DNA from: a virus
Reading direction: 5' to 3' (one strand)
Length of the DNA stretch: 31,048 nucleotides
Virus record (IMG/VR): IMGVR_UViG_3300007542_000102
Coordinates: 1 to 31,048 of that record
Made by a program: the position numbers and the translations under genes. Below, one piece after another: positions 7,401 through 14,055 of this stretch; the first letter of the stretch is position 1; every line of letters starts with the position of its first letter. The notes under the pieces are model-generated. The model made no database searches and was not told the origin of the DNA. It saw only the letters and a program-made list of their open reading frames with translations.

Positions 7401-9878
7401 GATGTGATGCAGGCGCTTGGCTTCCACTTTGATGAGGAAGACCCACTACATGAACAGCACAAGAGACTCGCTGAACAGGTGCGTGACTCTGCACCTGAAG
7501 ACGGTGGACTTCGGGCGATGACTCACGGGACTTTGCTCAGCACCGGAATGCAATTTCACCCTCGTGGTCAGGACATCTCGCTGTCGCATGACAAGCACAT
7601 TAACCACATTGAGGAGTTTGACCGAGTCTATGACAATGAGCCTGTTGTTCAACGCTACCGTGAGGCTGAGCGTCAAAAAGCAGCCACGGGTCGAATGGCT
7701 GAGGACTCGAAGGGGAAGAGCACGAAAGGATTGAGCGATTGGGTAAAGACTGCTTACGGTGGAAAACTCGGCGTCATCCCTCGCTTGTTCAGTCGTGGTT
7801 ATGAGGAAGAAGCAGCCAAGTATGGTCTGACTCGCCATCCTATGGGCCCTGTCAAAGACCCACGGAATAGTGCGCTTAAAGAGAGTGTGAAGTCACTGAT
7901 TCACGATGTAGTGACAGTGAACCCTGCTGTCATTGACAAGGACCTTCTTATCAAACCTCAAATTGACACCGACACGACTCGACAGACAGTGCTGAATCGT
8001 CAACATGGTCGCCCTATTCACCCCGCTACCTCTCTTAAGGGGGCCAACATCGGGGACTACTATGTCAGTGGCGGTATGGAACACGGTTATCGACAGCAAC
8101 CGACGGTGGGTGTGGAATGGGATGGTAAGAAGTTCGTTGGTGGAACAAACATGCCGAACCAGCAGTTCCTTCATTCAGTTCAGCGACCTTTGCTCAACGA
8201 GATTCATGGTGAAGAGATAGTCAATCAAGCACTTGCTGGGCCCGGTCAAGTGATGAGCGTGCCCAACGCCATCACCCCTTCCATTGAACAAGGAGGTCGA
8301 GCGGAGTCTGACATCCCTGTGGATGTCGCTAAGTCTCTCGTGGCTTTGATGGACCCGGATGTTCTCATCAAGAACGATGGTAAGAAGCCGATGCCGATTC
8401 TCCCGATGCACCGTATCTTCTCTCTCAAAGACTTCGAGGCCCTCCGTGGTTTTAGTGGTGAGTGGGCTGTGTCAATGTTGCCTGAAGGCGAGCGTTTCAT
8501 TGTTCGCCGCAAGGGTGGTCACATTACAGCCTACGACACCGAAGGTGATGTTCCGCTGTCTTCGGAAGACAAAACACAGTTCAAGGCCATGAGTGAAAAG
8601 AACTGGATGTTGGACGCTGTGCGCCATGGTGATGAAATCCACATCGTGGACATTATCGAATACGATGATTCCAACATCGCTGACATGAATGTCCGTGAGC
8701 GACTAAAGGTCCTGCGAGGACAGTTTGACAGTCACGAGCACATCATCGTTCCCGGCCCTCATAATCTACGCTTGACCGATGACGAAGGTCTACCTTCAGT
8801 GGTCGAGAGCCTTAGCAAAGAAGACGGGCGCATACTGTTGCGTGACGCTACTTCAACTTACATGCGTGGTGAGCGTCGTCATCCGAAGTGGTTCTTGCTC
8901 CGTCCTGACAAGAAAGTCAGCCTGATAATTCTCGATGTTCGAGGTAAGGGTCCCTACACCTACCGCTTGGGAGCAGGACCATTGGATGCCGAAGGATTGG
9001 GTAACCGTGGTGTAGAATACGAAGGTGAATCCTACCTCGATGTCGGCACAGTCACCAGTCCAAAGCCATTCAACGAAGGTGATGTTGTCAGTGTCTCAGT
9101 GTCGGGTGTTAAGTCCAAAAAGCGTGGCGATAAGACCATCTACGATGTTACGGCTTCCAAGGTGACTGGTGAAAGCGATGACGCTCCTGTTTCATTGGAG
9201 ACGCTTTCGCTATTGACCAAGTCCCATCCTGTTATCCCCGTTCACTTTTCGGTAGACATTGAAGAAGACCGTCTCATCCTGACCTTCCCTGAAGTCGACA
9301 CTGTTGTCTACAAAATGGAAACGGGCACCCATGGGACTTGGGCACACTCACCAAAGTCAACAATTGGTGAACTTCAAGGTAGTGAATACCCGTTGTTGCT
9401 GGCTGAAAGCGTTCGACCTCTATGGTCGCCCGCTGCTTCACTGATGATGAAGGGCGTTAAACCCGAGAAGATGGAAGAGGGCAGAAGCATGGCTGAGCCC
9501 AAAGAACGAGAGCAGGCTGAGGAAGAATCAGCAGGCGTTATTGAGGCTGACGATGCAGAAACAGTGCTCAAGCCGAAGAAAGTTGAAGTTATGGCCAAGA
9601 CCCTACTACGCATCGCTGACATCGTTGACCGTCTTGAGAAGGAAAAGATGACCGGTGGTCCCGGTGCCCGTGGTATGGGGATTGATGTTGGGTCCGGTAT
9701 CGAATCGCCTCGTGGCCCTACAAGCCTCACATCTGAACAATCCATTCCTGACTGGGACATGTTGGACCGTCCTACGGAGGACCCGGAGCCGGAATACCCG
9801 AGCGCCCGTAGCAAGAGACTGAAAGAGAAAAATGGAGCGCAGTCATTCGCTTATGAAGCAGAATCGGAAAATGAATGA
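4461..9878 (+). CDS. Giant head-module protein with degenerate DNA-ligase-like C-terminal domain
   Basis: About 1805 residues from GTG 4461, preceded by GGTGGTG. The frame opens earlier (ATG 4305), but that start would overlap the Cys-rich gene by 143 bases. Order: helical N-terminus with Arg/Glu-rich stretch (residues 60-100); His-rich region (about 120-280); long unrecognised part; coiled coil (about 797-890); ligase-like region (about 1295-1570); acidic low-complexity tail. The ligase-like region shows WAVSMLPEGERFIV in the place of motif I, IHIVDIIEYD (motif III-like), DGRILLRDATSTY (motif IV-like) and KWFLLRP (motif V-like), then an OB-fold-like segment. The motif I lysine is replaced (Leu1340 by my alignment) and D by Glu1342, while G1343 and R1345 remain, so ligase activity is unlikely. 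It lies between the portal-side genes and the protease; possibly an internal virion or packaging protein. Coding certain, domain call by eye. Confidence 0.8.
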   Translation: MREDATDWYLRARSDLLKSILDELDYENAVANFVFASENLERHGYEVMKGADDFICDIVAKEELDRLSVNRGREARREQRRAEREDMVKRGRERQGGVSYYSAGRLADTIPAHHWTGRFNEASVHDFVSLWPKADFQSHALYPNDHPFQEEHHPLLQKNVVNGLPAYIETLRDLYLPPAPGRPSLAQQLKQQESLQEEHHRKKGNMNIVGHKDPYSGEVTHPFAGPLHDSHLHDLYLHNLEDWKQENPGTVKALIEQYPDPEEHDFAIAQAHMDDAIQGWMNKEPDMNGLRTSLGWGGYNLGLEWLKPADRNAVVEHLQEKGSLRSSDDVQKITLSDGRKVSTGRIKRNIAHRFTPEFFHKMRGQLHTSQNQRKHMEGEDDIRDMKDHAYEILHTALNETPHDEHGTMAQAILSALNEKHDDGGEPLTHLSALKSFSQLKGHLASSTPLDSMRNAEQSEKQGVNEAALKHLLGYKQNKDGSFEFTGKGHFSEDESPLSLEDLKKLEQGKAEAFNELFKHKGVRNVDSHSYLGFNGPRDEAIPEDEADLWVRTPHGTVGNGAIFHLPYIRGGGGRDPLAHLEMLHDWMPKDKSGESLIGHISQDGIITPSRKNSGMFARYVPPVRGHGMKGDTHAGAQSLWDASTHQKYGFGMGIRYRSRNTKNTPYVGHSTLDPETANILGPLTPDERKSLIGSERPTHRLEEHPTSSHNPIMSAGEVGSETRHRHNARLTHNITTRLGRLHPPHDPADFIMLRHDQLSQPKFEQARSHDPTNPQVFSNFHGLTGRSVIETPMRASQEYQEQVEIAMEEVSQLEDLVESFAGAEEEVPEDLMERLAEAKSNLRHLEEVEGMREKTGRAYKYAHQQFDEKMGADLQAITEMAKRLKPIMEKADPTAFDPTNKLKFLANTSRLFYDANRMLMRVPHDTHGLTTYGPGLDEEERESASAVASKVTGETIVPHRNMLTSVMQHGVDITRDMSTEDVMQALGFHFDEEDPLHEQHKRLAEQVRDSAPEDGGLRAMTHGTLLSTGMQFHPRGQDISLSHDKHINHIEEFDRVYDNEPVVQRYREAERQKAATGRMAEDSKGKSTKGLSDWVKTAYGGKLGVIPRLFSRGYEEEAAKYGLTRHPMGPVKDPRNSALKESVKSLIHDVVTVNPAVIDKDLLIKPQIDTDTTRQTVLNRQHGRPIHPATSLKGANIGDYYVSGGMEHGYRQQPTVGVEWDGKKFVGGTNMPNQQFLHSVQRPLLNEIHGEEIVNQALAGPGQVMSVPNAITPSIEQGGRAESDIPVDVAKSLVALMDPDVLIKNDGKKPMPILPMHRIFSLKDFEALRGFSGEWAVSMLPEGERFIVRRKGGHITAYDTEGDVPLSSEDKTQFKAMSEKNWMLDAVRHGDEIHIVDIIEYDDSNIADMNVRERLKVLRGQFDSHEHIIVPGPHNLRLTDDEGLPSVVESLSKEDGRILLRDATSTYMRGERRHPKWFLLRPDKKVSLIILDVRGKGPYTYRLGAGPLDAEGLGNRGVEYEGESYLDVGTVTSPKPFNEGDVVSVSVSGVKSKKRGDKTIYDVTASKVTGESDDAPVSLETLSLLTKSHPVIPVHFSVDIEEDRLILTFPEVDTVVYKMETGTHGTWAHSPKSTIGELQGSEYPLLLAESVRPLWSPAASLMMKGVKPEKMEEGRSMAEPKEREQAEEESAGVIEADDAETVLKPKKVEVMAKTLLRIADIVDRLEKEKMTGGPGARGMGIDVGSGIESPRGPTSLTSEQSIPDWDMLDRPTEDPEPEYPSARSKRLKEKNGAQSFAYEAESENE

Positions 9879-11269
9879 TGCCGCTTTATTTATGTAGGAG
9901 AGCAAACAGAGGGGTGGTTAGTGTGTTGCTCAGAACTCGACCGGACAGCCTCTCCCTCCTCAAAGGGAGCAACGACCTCGTCGTTGCAGGCTACGCCAGT
10001 GTCGAACTCGTCGACAAGCAGGGGGATTTGATTACTCGTTCGGCCTTGAAAGACGCTTTCAAGAAGTTCATGGCCGACCCGAAGTTCAGGAATGTGCAAC
10101 TGGCGCACTCTAACATTCAGGTAGGAGAAGTCATTCCACAATACACAGACAGTGAAGGGAGGTTTTGGAAGAGCGAAGTTGATGACGCCGGAATGTTCGT
10201 CGTAGTTCAACTCAGAAATGACATCGAAAAGGCACGAGAAGTGGCGGCCGAAGTCAGGAAGGGTAACTTAGCGGGATTCAGCATCGGAGGACAAGCATTC
10301 AAGCGAGTTCGGAAACACGATAGCAGCCACGGCAACTACCAAGAAATCAGCAAACTCGAACTGCACGAAATCACCATCTGTGAAAAAGGAATCAACCCTG
10401 AAGCAACATTCAAAATCCTAAAAGAAGACAACAATAAGGAGATGAAAAAGATGACCGACGATGTTATGGAACAAATGAACAGCGTGTTGGAGCGACTCGA
10501 AGGTCGCCTTGACTCTATGGAAAAAGGCGAACTCCCACCGGGCTTGGCCGCTGCTCAGAAGAAAAAGAAAGAAGAGGGTGCTGATGCTCCTTCCAAAGAA
10601 GAAAAGACCGAGATGAAAGACAAGGACGACAAAGAAAAGTCCGAGTTCTCTGATGTCATCACGGCCGAATACCTCGACTGGATGGAAAACACCCTCAAAT
10701 CCGCTGGTGTGGACACTGACGGTGCCCGTGCCCACTTCGACGGTATCGCCAAGGCCAACCTTGGTTCTACCCCTGAGGAACTGTCTGACTACGACACCCG
10801 CTTCGCTGCTCAAGTGAAGGGTCGTGCTCAAGAAGGCGGCTCCCCTTCCACCAACGCTCTGTCCCGTGCAGGCCTCTCCCGTGGCGGCGCTGTTACCAAG
10901 GCTGACTTCGTTACCTCCGTTGACCCTGTCTCTCTTGAGCACGCTTACGAGGTCTTCAAGGCCGCCAAGCAAGAAGAGGAACTCCGCAAGGCCATGGAAG
11001 GCAACTTCGAGTCCCGCTACAAGGCTGAGCGCACTGAGGAGATTACCAAGGCTCAGGCTCAGGCCTTCGACGCCCGTGGTCCTCTCGATGAAATCATGAA
11101 GTCGCTGGCTGCTCTCAACGACCGCATCGACAACATCGGCTCCGTGCAATCCACGACCATCGCAAAGTCCGCTTCCCCCGCTATCGAGGTCCCCTCGACT
11201 GCTGACATGGCCAACATGTCATGGGAAGAAGTTCACCAACTGGCTGGAGGCTTGTTCCGCAGCGAGTGA
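9875..11269 (+). CDS. HK97-type prohead protease continuous with scaffold
   Basis: 464 residues if ATG 9875 (overlapping the previous stop) is used. GTG 9923 has the better ribosome site (GGGGTGG at 9911-9917) and would give 448 residues. Residues 30-190 match the peptidase S78/U35 prohead protease: VAGYASVELVDKQGDLI, LAHSNI with His78, and GNLAGFSIGGQAF with Ser136, the likely catalytic His and Ser; LHEITICEKGINPEA matches the family's closing strand. It cuts scaffold and capsid N-termini inside the procapsid. Residues from about 190 are Lys/Glu-rich and helical, as in capsid scaffolds (delta domains), and end in MSWEEVHQLAGG. Arg codons are half AGA/AGG in the protease part but all CGN in the scaffold part. 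Immediately upstream of the capsid gene, the usual order. Confidence 0.88.
   Translation: MMPLYLCRRANRGVVSVLLRTRPDSLSLLKGSNDLVVAGYASVELVDKQGDLITRSALKDAFKKFMADPKFRNVQLAHSNIQVGEVIPQYTDSEGRFWKSEVDDAGMFVVVQLRNDIEKAREVAAEVRKGNLAGFSIGGQAFKRVRKHDSSHGNYQEISKLELHEITICEKGINPEATFKILKEDNNKEMKKMTDDVMEQMNSVLERLEGRLDSMEKGELPPGLAAAQKKKKEEGADAPSKEEKTEMKDKDDKEKSEFSDVITAEYLDWMENTLKSAGVDTDGARAHFDGIAKANLGSTPEELSDYDTRFAAQVKGRAQEGGSPSTNALSRAGLSRGGAVTKADFVTSVDPVSLEHAYEVFKAAKQEEELRKAMEGNFESRYKAERTEEITKAQAQAFDARGPLDEIMKSLAALNDRIDNIGSVQSTTIAKSASPAIEVPSTADMANMSWEEVHQLAGGLFRSE
9911..9925 (+). promoter_or_regulatory. Ribosome-binding site favouring GTG 9923 start of protease
   Basis: GGGGTGG at 9911-9917 lies five bases before an in-frame GTG (9923). 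The ATG at 9875 has no comparable purine-rich word at the right distance. The residues lost by using GTG (16, including a Cys and three AGR-coded Arg) precede the conserved protease fold, so both starts give a complete domain. Confidence 0.4.
10427..10453 (+). promoter_or_regulatory. Internal ribosome-binding leader for nested scaffold
   Basis: Inside the protease-scaffold ORF, GACAACAA (10427-10434) is followed by AAGGAG (10436-10441) and ATG at 10451, nine bases after the purine word. The same order, GACAAC..., AAGGAGATGAAAA, ATG, precedes the capsid gene (11276-11311) and the next gene (12483-12515). The match to two real gene leaders suggests a working start rather than chance. Confidence 0.6.
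10451..11269 (+). CDS. Nested capsid scaffold protein (in-frame internal start)
   Basis: 272 residues, in the same frame as the protease and sharing its stop. The predicted protein starts MTDDVMEQMNSVLERLEGRL and is highly charged, with Lys/Glu-rich low complexity (residues about 35-65), helical stretches, and a C-terminal coiled coil (IMKSLAALNDRIDNIG) before the final MSWEEVHQLAGG motif. Scaffolds of this build guide capsid protein assembly and are then digested. A scaffold made from an in-frame start within the protease gene is known in lambda (C and Nu3). Here the evidence is the leader-like ribosome site and the change in Arg codon use at the boundary. The alternative is that scaffold exists only as the C-terminal part of the fusion. 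Confidence 0.55.
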   Translation: MTDDVMEQMNSVLERLEGRLDSMEKGELPPGLAAAQKKKKEEGADAPSKEEKTEMKDKDDKEKSEFSDVITAEYLDWMENTLKSAGVDTDGARAHFDGIAKANLGSTPEELSDYDTRFAAQVKGRAQEGGSPSTNALSRAGLSRGGAVTKADFVTSVDPVSLEHAYEVFKAAKQEEELRKAMEGNFESRYKAERTEEITKAQAQAFDARGPLDEIMKSLAALNDRIDNIGSVQSTTIAKSASPAIEVPSTADMANMSWEEVHQLAGGLFRSE

Positions 11270-11275
11270 ACACTC

Positions 11276-11308
11276 GACAACTGAAAAAAAACAAAAGGAG
11301 ATGAAAAC
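11276..11308 (+). promoter_or_regulatory. Translation leader of major capsid gene
   Basis: An A-rich intergenic stretch with AAGGAG at 11295-11300, eight bases before ATG 11309. It contains GACAAC at 11276 and ATGAAAAC between the purine word and the start. The same arrangement recurs at 10427, 12483 and partly at 13284. Low structure potential and a strong purine word fit high expression of the capsid protein. No hairpin or promoter boxes are evident. Confidence 0.55.
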
Positions 11309-12481
11309 ATGGCACGAAATTATGTTCGCACAGTAACCGACATGGAGCGCTACTACTATGGCGCAGGCAACGCAATGGGCTACTCTTACAGTGGCTCTGA
11401 ACTTCTCAAGGCCGACAGCCCTATGCTGTCCACGACGGCTGGAACCTACCAAGCCATCTACGGACGCAAAGTGTGGTCCCAGTTGAACCAAGAGTTCAAC
11501 GCCTTCTCAATCCTCCCCAAGCGCCCATGGGAGCGCAGTGGATGGCGAGTCATCACGGACAAGCCCAACGGCGGCGTCCTCACTGGTGGTATCGCTGAGA
11601 ACGGCACCTTGCCTGAAACCATCAAGCCAACCTTCCAGCACATCGCTGCAAAACCCAAGACCATAGCACACTCCTTCGATGTGAGCGAAGTCGCTGTCTT
11701 TTTGTCCGACAAGGACGACGGCATGGGTGACATGCGAGCCGTCCTTAAGGAAGAGATGGGCAAGCACCACGCTGAGATGGTCAACAAGATGCTCCTCACG
11801 GACGCTGACACTCTCGCAGGCAACAACTTCGAGTCCATTGACCGCATCACCGGTAACGACGGTGGCGCTTCCGGCGGCCTGACCTCCATGGAGACGGGTT
11901 CCGCTGCTGCTGACCACTGTGGGACCGATGACCTTGACATCTACAGCATCGACCGCAGCGCCAACGCTTGGTCCAACGCTGTCGTCAACTGTGGCTCTGA
12001 CCAAGACGCCGCCAACCGACGCACCATGTCCCTCGACCAACTGGATGACACCTTCCAGCGCATGTGGGAACTCGGTGGTAACCCCAAGGTCATCTTGACG
12101 GGCTACGACACCCTCATGCGACTCCAGCAACTCCTCCAAGCCCAACAGCGGTTCATGGAAGAAAAGCGAGTCACCCCCACCTACAACGGTGTGAAGGGTG
12201 TTCCCGGTATCGAGGCTGGTTTCATCGTGGCTACCTACAACGGCGTCCCCATCATCCCCTCAAAGGATGTTGAGAAGGACGGCATCAGCCGGATGTATTT
12301 CCTCGACACGGACTACCTCTACTTCTCTACTGCAATCCCAACGCAATACTTCGAGTCCGGCATCGAGACTGGCGACCCATTCGCCATCAACCGCCTCGGT
12401 CAAGAAGGCCTCTACCGAACCATGGGCGAGGTGTGGACCACCTTCTTCCGTGCTCAGGGTAGCATCCGTGACCTGCAGTGA
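11309..12481 (+). CDS. HK97-fold major capsid protein
   Basis: 390 residues; ATG 11309 with strong AAGGAG. The shell-forming protein of the head. The sequence has features of the HK97 fold: an N-terminal arm region (first ~60 residues), an extended-loop-like segment around GGVLTGGIAENGTLPETIKP, then PKTIAHSFDVSEVAVFLS, a spine-helix-like stretch (MRAVLKEEMGKHHAEMVNKML), a P-domain-like region, and an A-domain-like GGNPKVILTGYDTLMRLQQLL with the late strand VATYNGVPIIPSKDV and YFLDTDYLYFSTAIPTQYFE. Placement after protease and scaffold, the strongest leader in the window and CGN-rich highly biased codons all agree. The Asn/Gly-rich 165-220 region may be a surface insertion. A cleavage site in the N-terminal arm cannot be placed. 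Confidence 0.88.
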   Translation: MARNYVRTVTDMERYYYGAGNAMGYSYSGSELLKADSPMLSTTAGTYQAIYGRKVWSQLNQEFNAFSILPKRPWERSGWRVITDKPNGGVLTGGIAENGTLPETIKPTFQHIAAKPKTIAHSFDVSEVAVFLSDKDDGMGDMRAVLKEEMGKHHAEMVNKMLLTDADTLAGNNFESIDRITGNDGGASGGLTSMETGSAAADHCGTDDLDIYSIDRSANAWSNAVVNCGSDQDAANRRTMSLDQLDDTFQRMWELGGNPKVILTGYDTLMRLQQLLQAQQRFMEEKRVTPTYNGVKGVPGIEAGFIVATYNGVPIIPSKDVEKDGISRMYFLDTDYLYFSTAIPTQYFESGIETGDPFAINRLGQEGLYRTMGEVWTTFFRAQGSIRDLQ

Positions 12482-12482
12482 G

Positions 12483-12512
12483 GACAACAAGAAAACAAGG
12501 AGATGAAAAAAC
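12483..12512 (+). promoter_or_regulatory. Translation leader duplicated from capsid-gene type
   Basis: GACAACAA at 12483-12490, then AAGGAG at 12497-12502 and ATGAAAAAAC before ATG 12513. It resembles the capsid leader at 11276 and the internal scaffold leader at 10427 closely enough to suggest copying or strong selection for the same initiation signal. Confidence 0.5.
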
Positions 12513-12890
12513 ATGGCAGAAGAATTGACTCTAACTGGAACAGCAACGCCGACCCTTGTCGGTGCATGGGAACTTCGTGCAAACTCGCATGATACGACCG
12601 AATGGCTCGACGGTGCCGCTGATGTGTCCTACCCCGGCGGTGGACCCGGCACCTTCAACGCCTCCAACTCGGACGGTGCGAACGGCTACGACCCGGCTCC
12701 CAAGATGGCTCTCATCACCACGACTGGTGCAGGCACCATCATCCTCGCAGGCGGCGTGAACAGCATCCTCCTCGCTACGGCCTCTCAGGCTGGCGGCTCG
12801 GCAGGCGCACTCAAAGTCGAAGTGTCGAGCCTCACCATCACCATTACCGGTGTAGCGGCAGCCCACAGTCTGATAGTTCTCTACAACTGA
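12513..12890 (+). CDS. Small beta-rich protein after capsid gene (possible decoration protein)
   Basis: 125 residues with a strong capsid-type leader. Rich in Gly, Ala, Thr and Ser with alternating hydrophobics (TLTGTATPTLVGAWELRA, TIILAGGVNSILLATAS, VEVSSLTITITGV), so mostly beta. It has no Cys and few Lys. Genes in this position in tailed viruses often encode head decoration or cement proteins, and the strong leader suggests abundant product. No sequence family recognised, so the role is inferred from place, leader and composition only. Confidence 0.7.
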   Translation: MAEELTLTGTATPTLVGAWELRANSHDTTEWLDGAADVSYPGGGPGTFNASNSDGANGYDPAPKMALITTTGAGTIILAGGVNSILLATASQAGGSAGALKVEVSSLTITITGVAAAHSLIVLYN

Positions 12891-12901
12891 GGTGAACCTC
12901 A

Positions 12902-13297
12902 GTGCCCGTAGTAACCTACATTGGACGCTCGCATGTCCGTCGTGCAATCGACCCAACCATGCGTGACTGGGAACAAAACCAACCTGTTGAGGTAACCTCG
13001 GCTTGGTTGGACCGCTTTCACCCACGCCTTGACTCGGACAACTTCCGCATCGAAGGCTGGACCAAGGCTGAGGCTGAGGAACGCACCGTCGACCAAGGCG
13101 GAGACGGCATCCCTGACGCTGGATGGAGCAAGAAGGACATCGGCAAGTGGCTGGAATCCTACAACCTCAAGCCTTCAGGCTACGCTACCAAATCTCAACT
13201 TCTCGAAATCGTCGCAACTGTTATGAGTCCCGACGGTGTCGAAGAGACTGAAGAGATAGCGGCTGAAATCGCTGAAGAATCACAAGGAGATGAATAA
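12902..13297 (+). CDS. SAP/HeH-like domain head protein
   Basis: 131 residues from GTG 12902, chosen because CTGAGGTGA lies just upstream (12888-12896). Residues 1-60 hold a beta-like start (VVTYIGRSHVRRAI) and conserved-looking aromatic positions. Residues about 74-108 (GWSKKDIGKWLESY, then LKPSGYATKSQLLEIV) follow the helix-extended loop-helix pattern of SAP/HeH/Rho-N domains, which bind DNA or act as small protein-interaction modules. The tail is acidic (EETEEIAAEIAEESQGDE). Small HeH or Rho-N proteins just after the capsid gene are common in tailed phages. Its function is unknown; head completion is a guess. Confidence 0.75.
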   Translation: MPVVTYIGRSHVRRAIDPTMRDWEQNQPVEVTSAWLDRFHPRLDSDNFRIEGWTKAEAEERTVDQGGDGIPDAGWSKKDIGKWLESYNLKPSGYATKSQLLEIVATVMSPDGVEETEEIAAEIAEESQGDE

Positions 13298-13299
13298 AC

Positions 13300-13554
13300 A
13301 TGGCTGTAACGATTGACCCCCGACCAACCTACATGGGCGACCGAATGATTGTGACTGGAACCTACGAATTAGGTGACACGAGCATTGACCTCAGTGGTCT
13401 TCTCGCAAGCATTGATGCTGTCGTTTTGACCCCTACTGCGGCCCCCGGTGCCGCTGACCCCTACCATATCAACGCAGCAGGCACGGGAGTTACACTCACC
13501 GGTGCTGGTGCTACGGCAAATGGTCAGTTCTTCGCAGTTGGTCGCCGCTCCTGA
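13300..13554 (+). CDS. Small beta-rich unknown protein
   Basis: 84 residues; ATG 13300 after AAGGAG at 13284-13289, which lies in the end of the preceding gene. It has a beta-like pattern with many Thr, Gly and Ala (YMGDRMIVTGTYELG, IDAVVLTPTAAPG, GTGVTLTGAGATANGQFF) and ends in AVGRRS. No family recognised. It belongs to the run of short genes between capsid and adaptor; a minor capsid or decoration role is possible. Confidence 0.7.
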   Translation: MAVTIDPRPTYMGDRMIVTGTYELGDTSIDLSGLLASIDAVVLTPTAAPGAADPYHINAAGTGVTLTGAGATANGQFFAVGRRS

Positions 13555-13566
13555 GGCGGTGATTGA

Positions 13567-13740
13567 ATGGCGAAAACAGTCAGCATTCTCGGGCCTTACG
13601 CTCCGAAAGACTTCAGCAACGCCACGGACCGTGCAGCCATTGAGGCAGCCGCCGTCGCAGCCATCGGTGCTAACACGCCTGTGGCTGTTGACCCGCACAC
13701 CATCCTCGGTAACATTTACTTGTTCGTGACTACTCAATGA
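13567..13740 (+). CDS. 57-residue unknown protein
   Basis: A short ORF starting at ATG 13567 with GAGGCGGTGA upstream (13553-13562) and ending at TGA 13738-13740. It fills the only gap between two well-supported neighbours, and its third-base composition looks like theirs. The protein is Ala-rich with one likely helix (ATDRAAIEAAAVAAIGANTP) between short beta-like ends (KTVSILGPY, GNIYLFVTT). Unknown function; probably a structural accessory protein. Confidence 0.65.
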   Translation: MAKTVSILGPYAPKDFSNATDRAAIEAAAVAAIGANTPVAVDPHTILGNIYLFVTTQ

Positions 13741-13755
13741 GCGTGAGGGAGATGA

Positions 13756-14055
13756 ATGGGCTTCGACTTGTCGAAAATCGACTTTGACGACATCAGTCGT
13801 TTTCAGAAGCAAGGCGTTCGCTCCGATGTCACCATCGACCAGTCAGCATTCGTTGACCCTGAAAACCCACTGAAGGGCATTGTCAAGAAGCAGCGTAATC
13901 GCAATAGCGAGGCCGCTGATGTCATGAACATCGGTTCAGGCACTCGCTGCAAGCACTGCGGCATGCTTCACTTTCTATGGCGTGAGACATGCGGTGCATG
14001 TCAACGCCCGATGGAATACAACCTTGTGAGCAGAAGTGAGGAGGCCCGAGAGTAA
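13756..14055 (+). CDS. Zinc-ribbon small protein
   Basis: 99 residues; ATG 13756 after GAGGGAGATGA. The C-terminal half carries CKHCGMLHFLWRETCGAC (two C-x2-C pairs 14 residues apart), a typical zinc ribbon. The N-terminus is acidic with FDLSKIDFDDISRF. It ends in a one-base overlap (TAATG) with the adaptor gene, suggesting coupled translation. The role is unknown; the position suggests a head-completion or connector-associated part. It adds to the several zinc-knuckle proteins of this head module. Confidence 0.75.
   Translation: MGFDLSKIDFDDISRFQKQGVRSDVTIDQSAFVDPENPLKGIVKKQRNRNSEAADVMNIGSGTRCKHCGMLHFLWRETCGACQRPMEYNLVSRSEEARE

Noticed and set aside
8340-9180. Calling the ligase-like region a functional DNA ligase
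   Set aside because: The lysine and acidic residue of motif I are not present in my alignment, so activity is not supported.
10418-11149. Minus-strand ORF of 243 codons opposite the scaffold; also others at 1564-2220, 6375-7049 and 17489-18424
   Set aside because: They are antisense to well-supported genes, arise from strong codon bias, and have no recognisable product or suitable gene spacing.
11270-11308. Transcription terminator before the capsid gene
   Set aside because: The stretch is A-rich but has no inverted repeat and no T-run; it is better explained as a translation leader.
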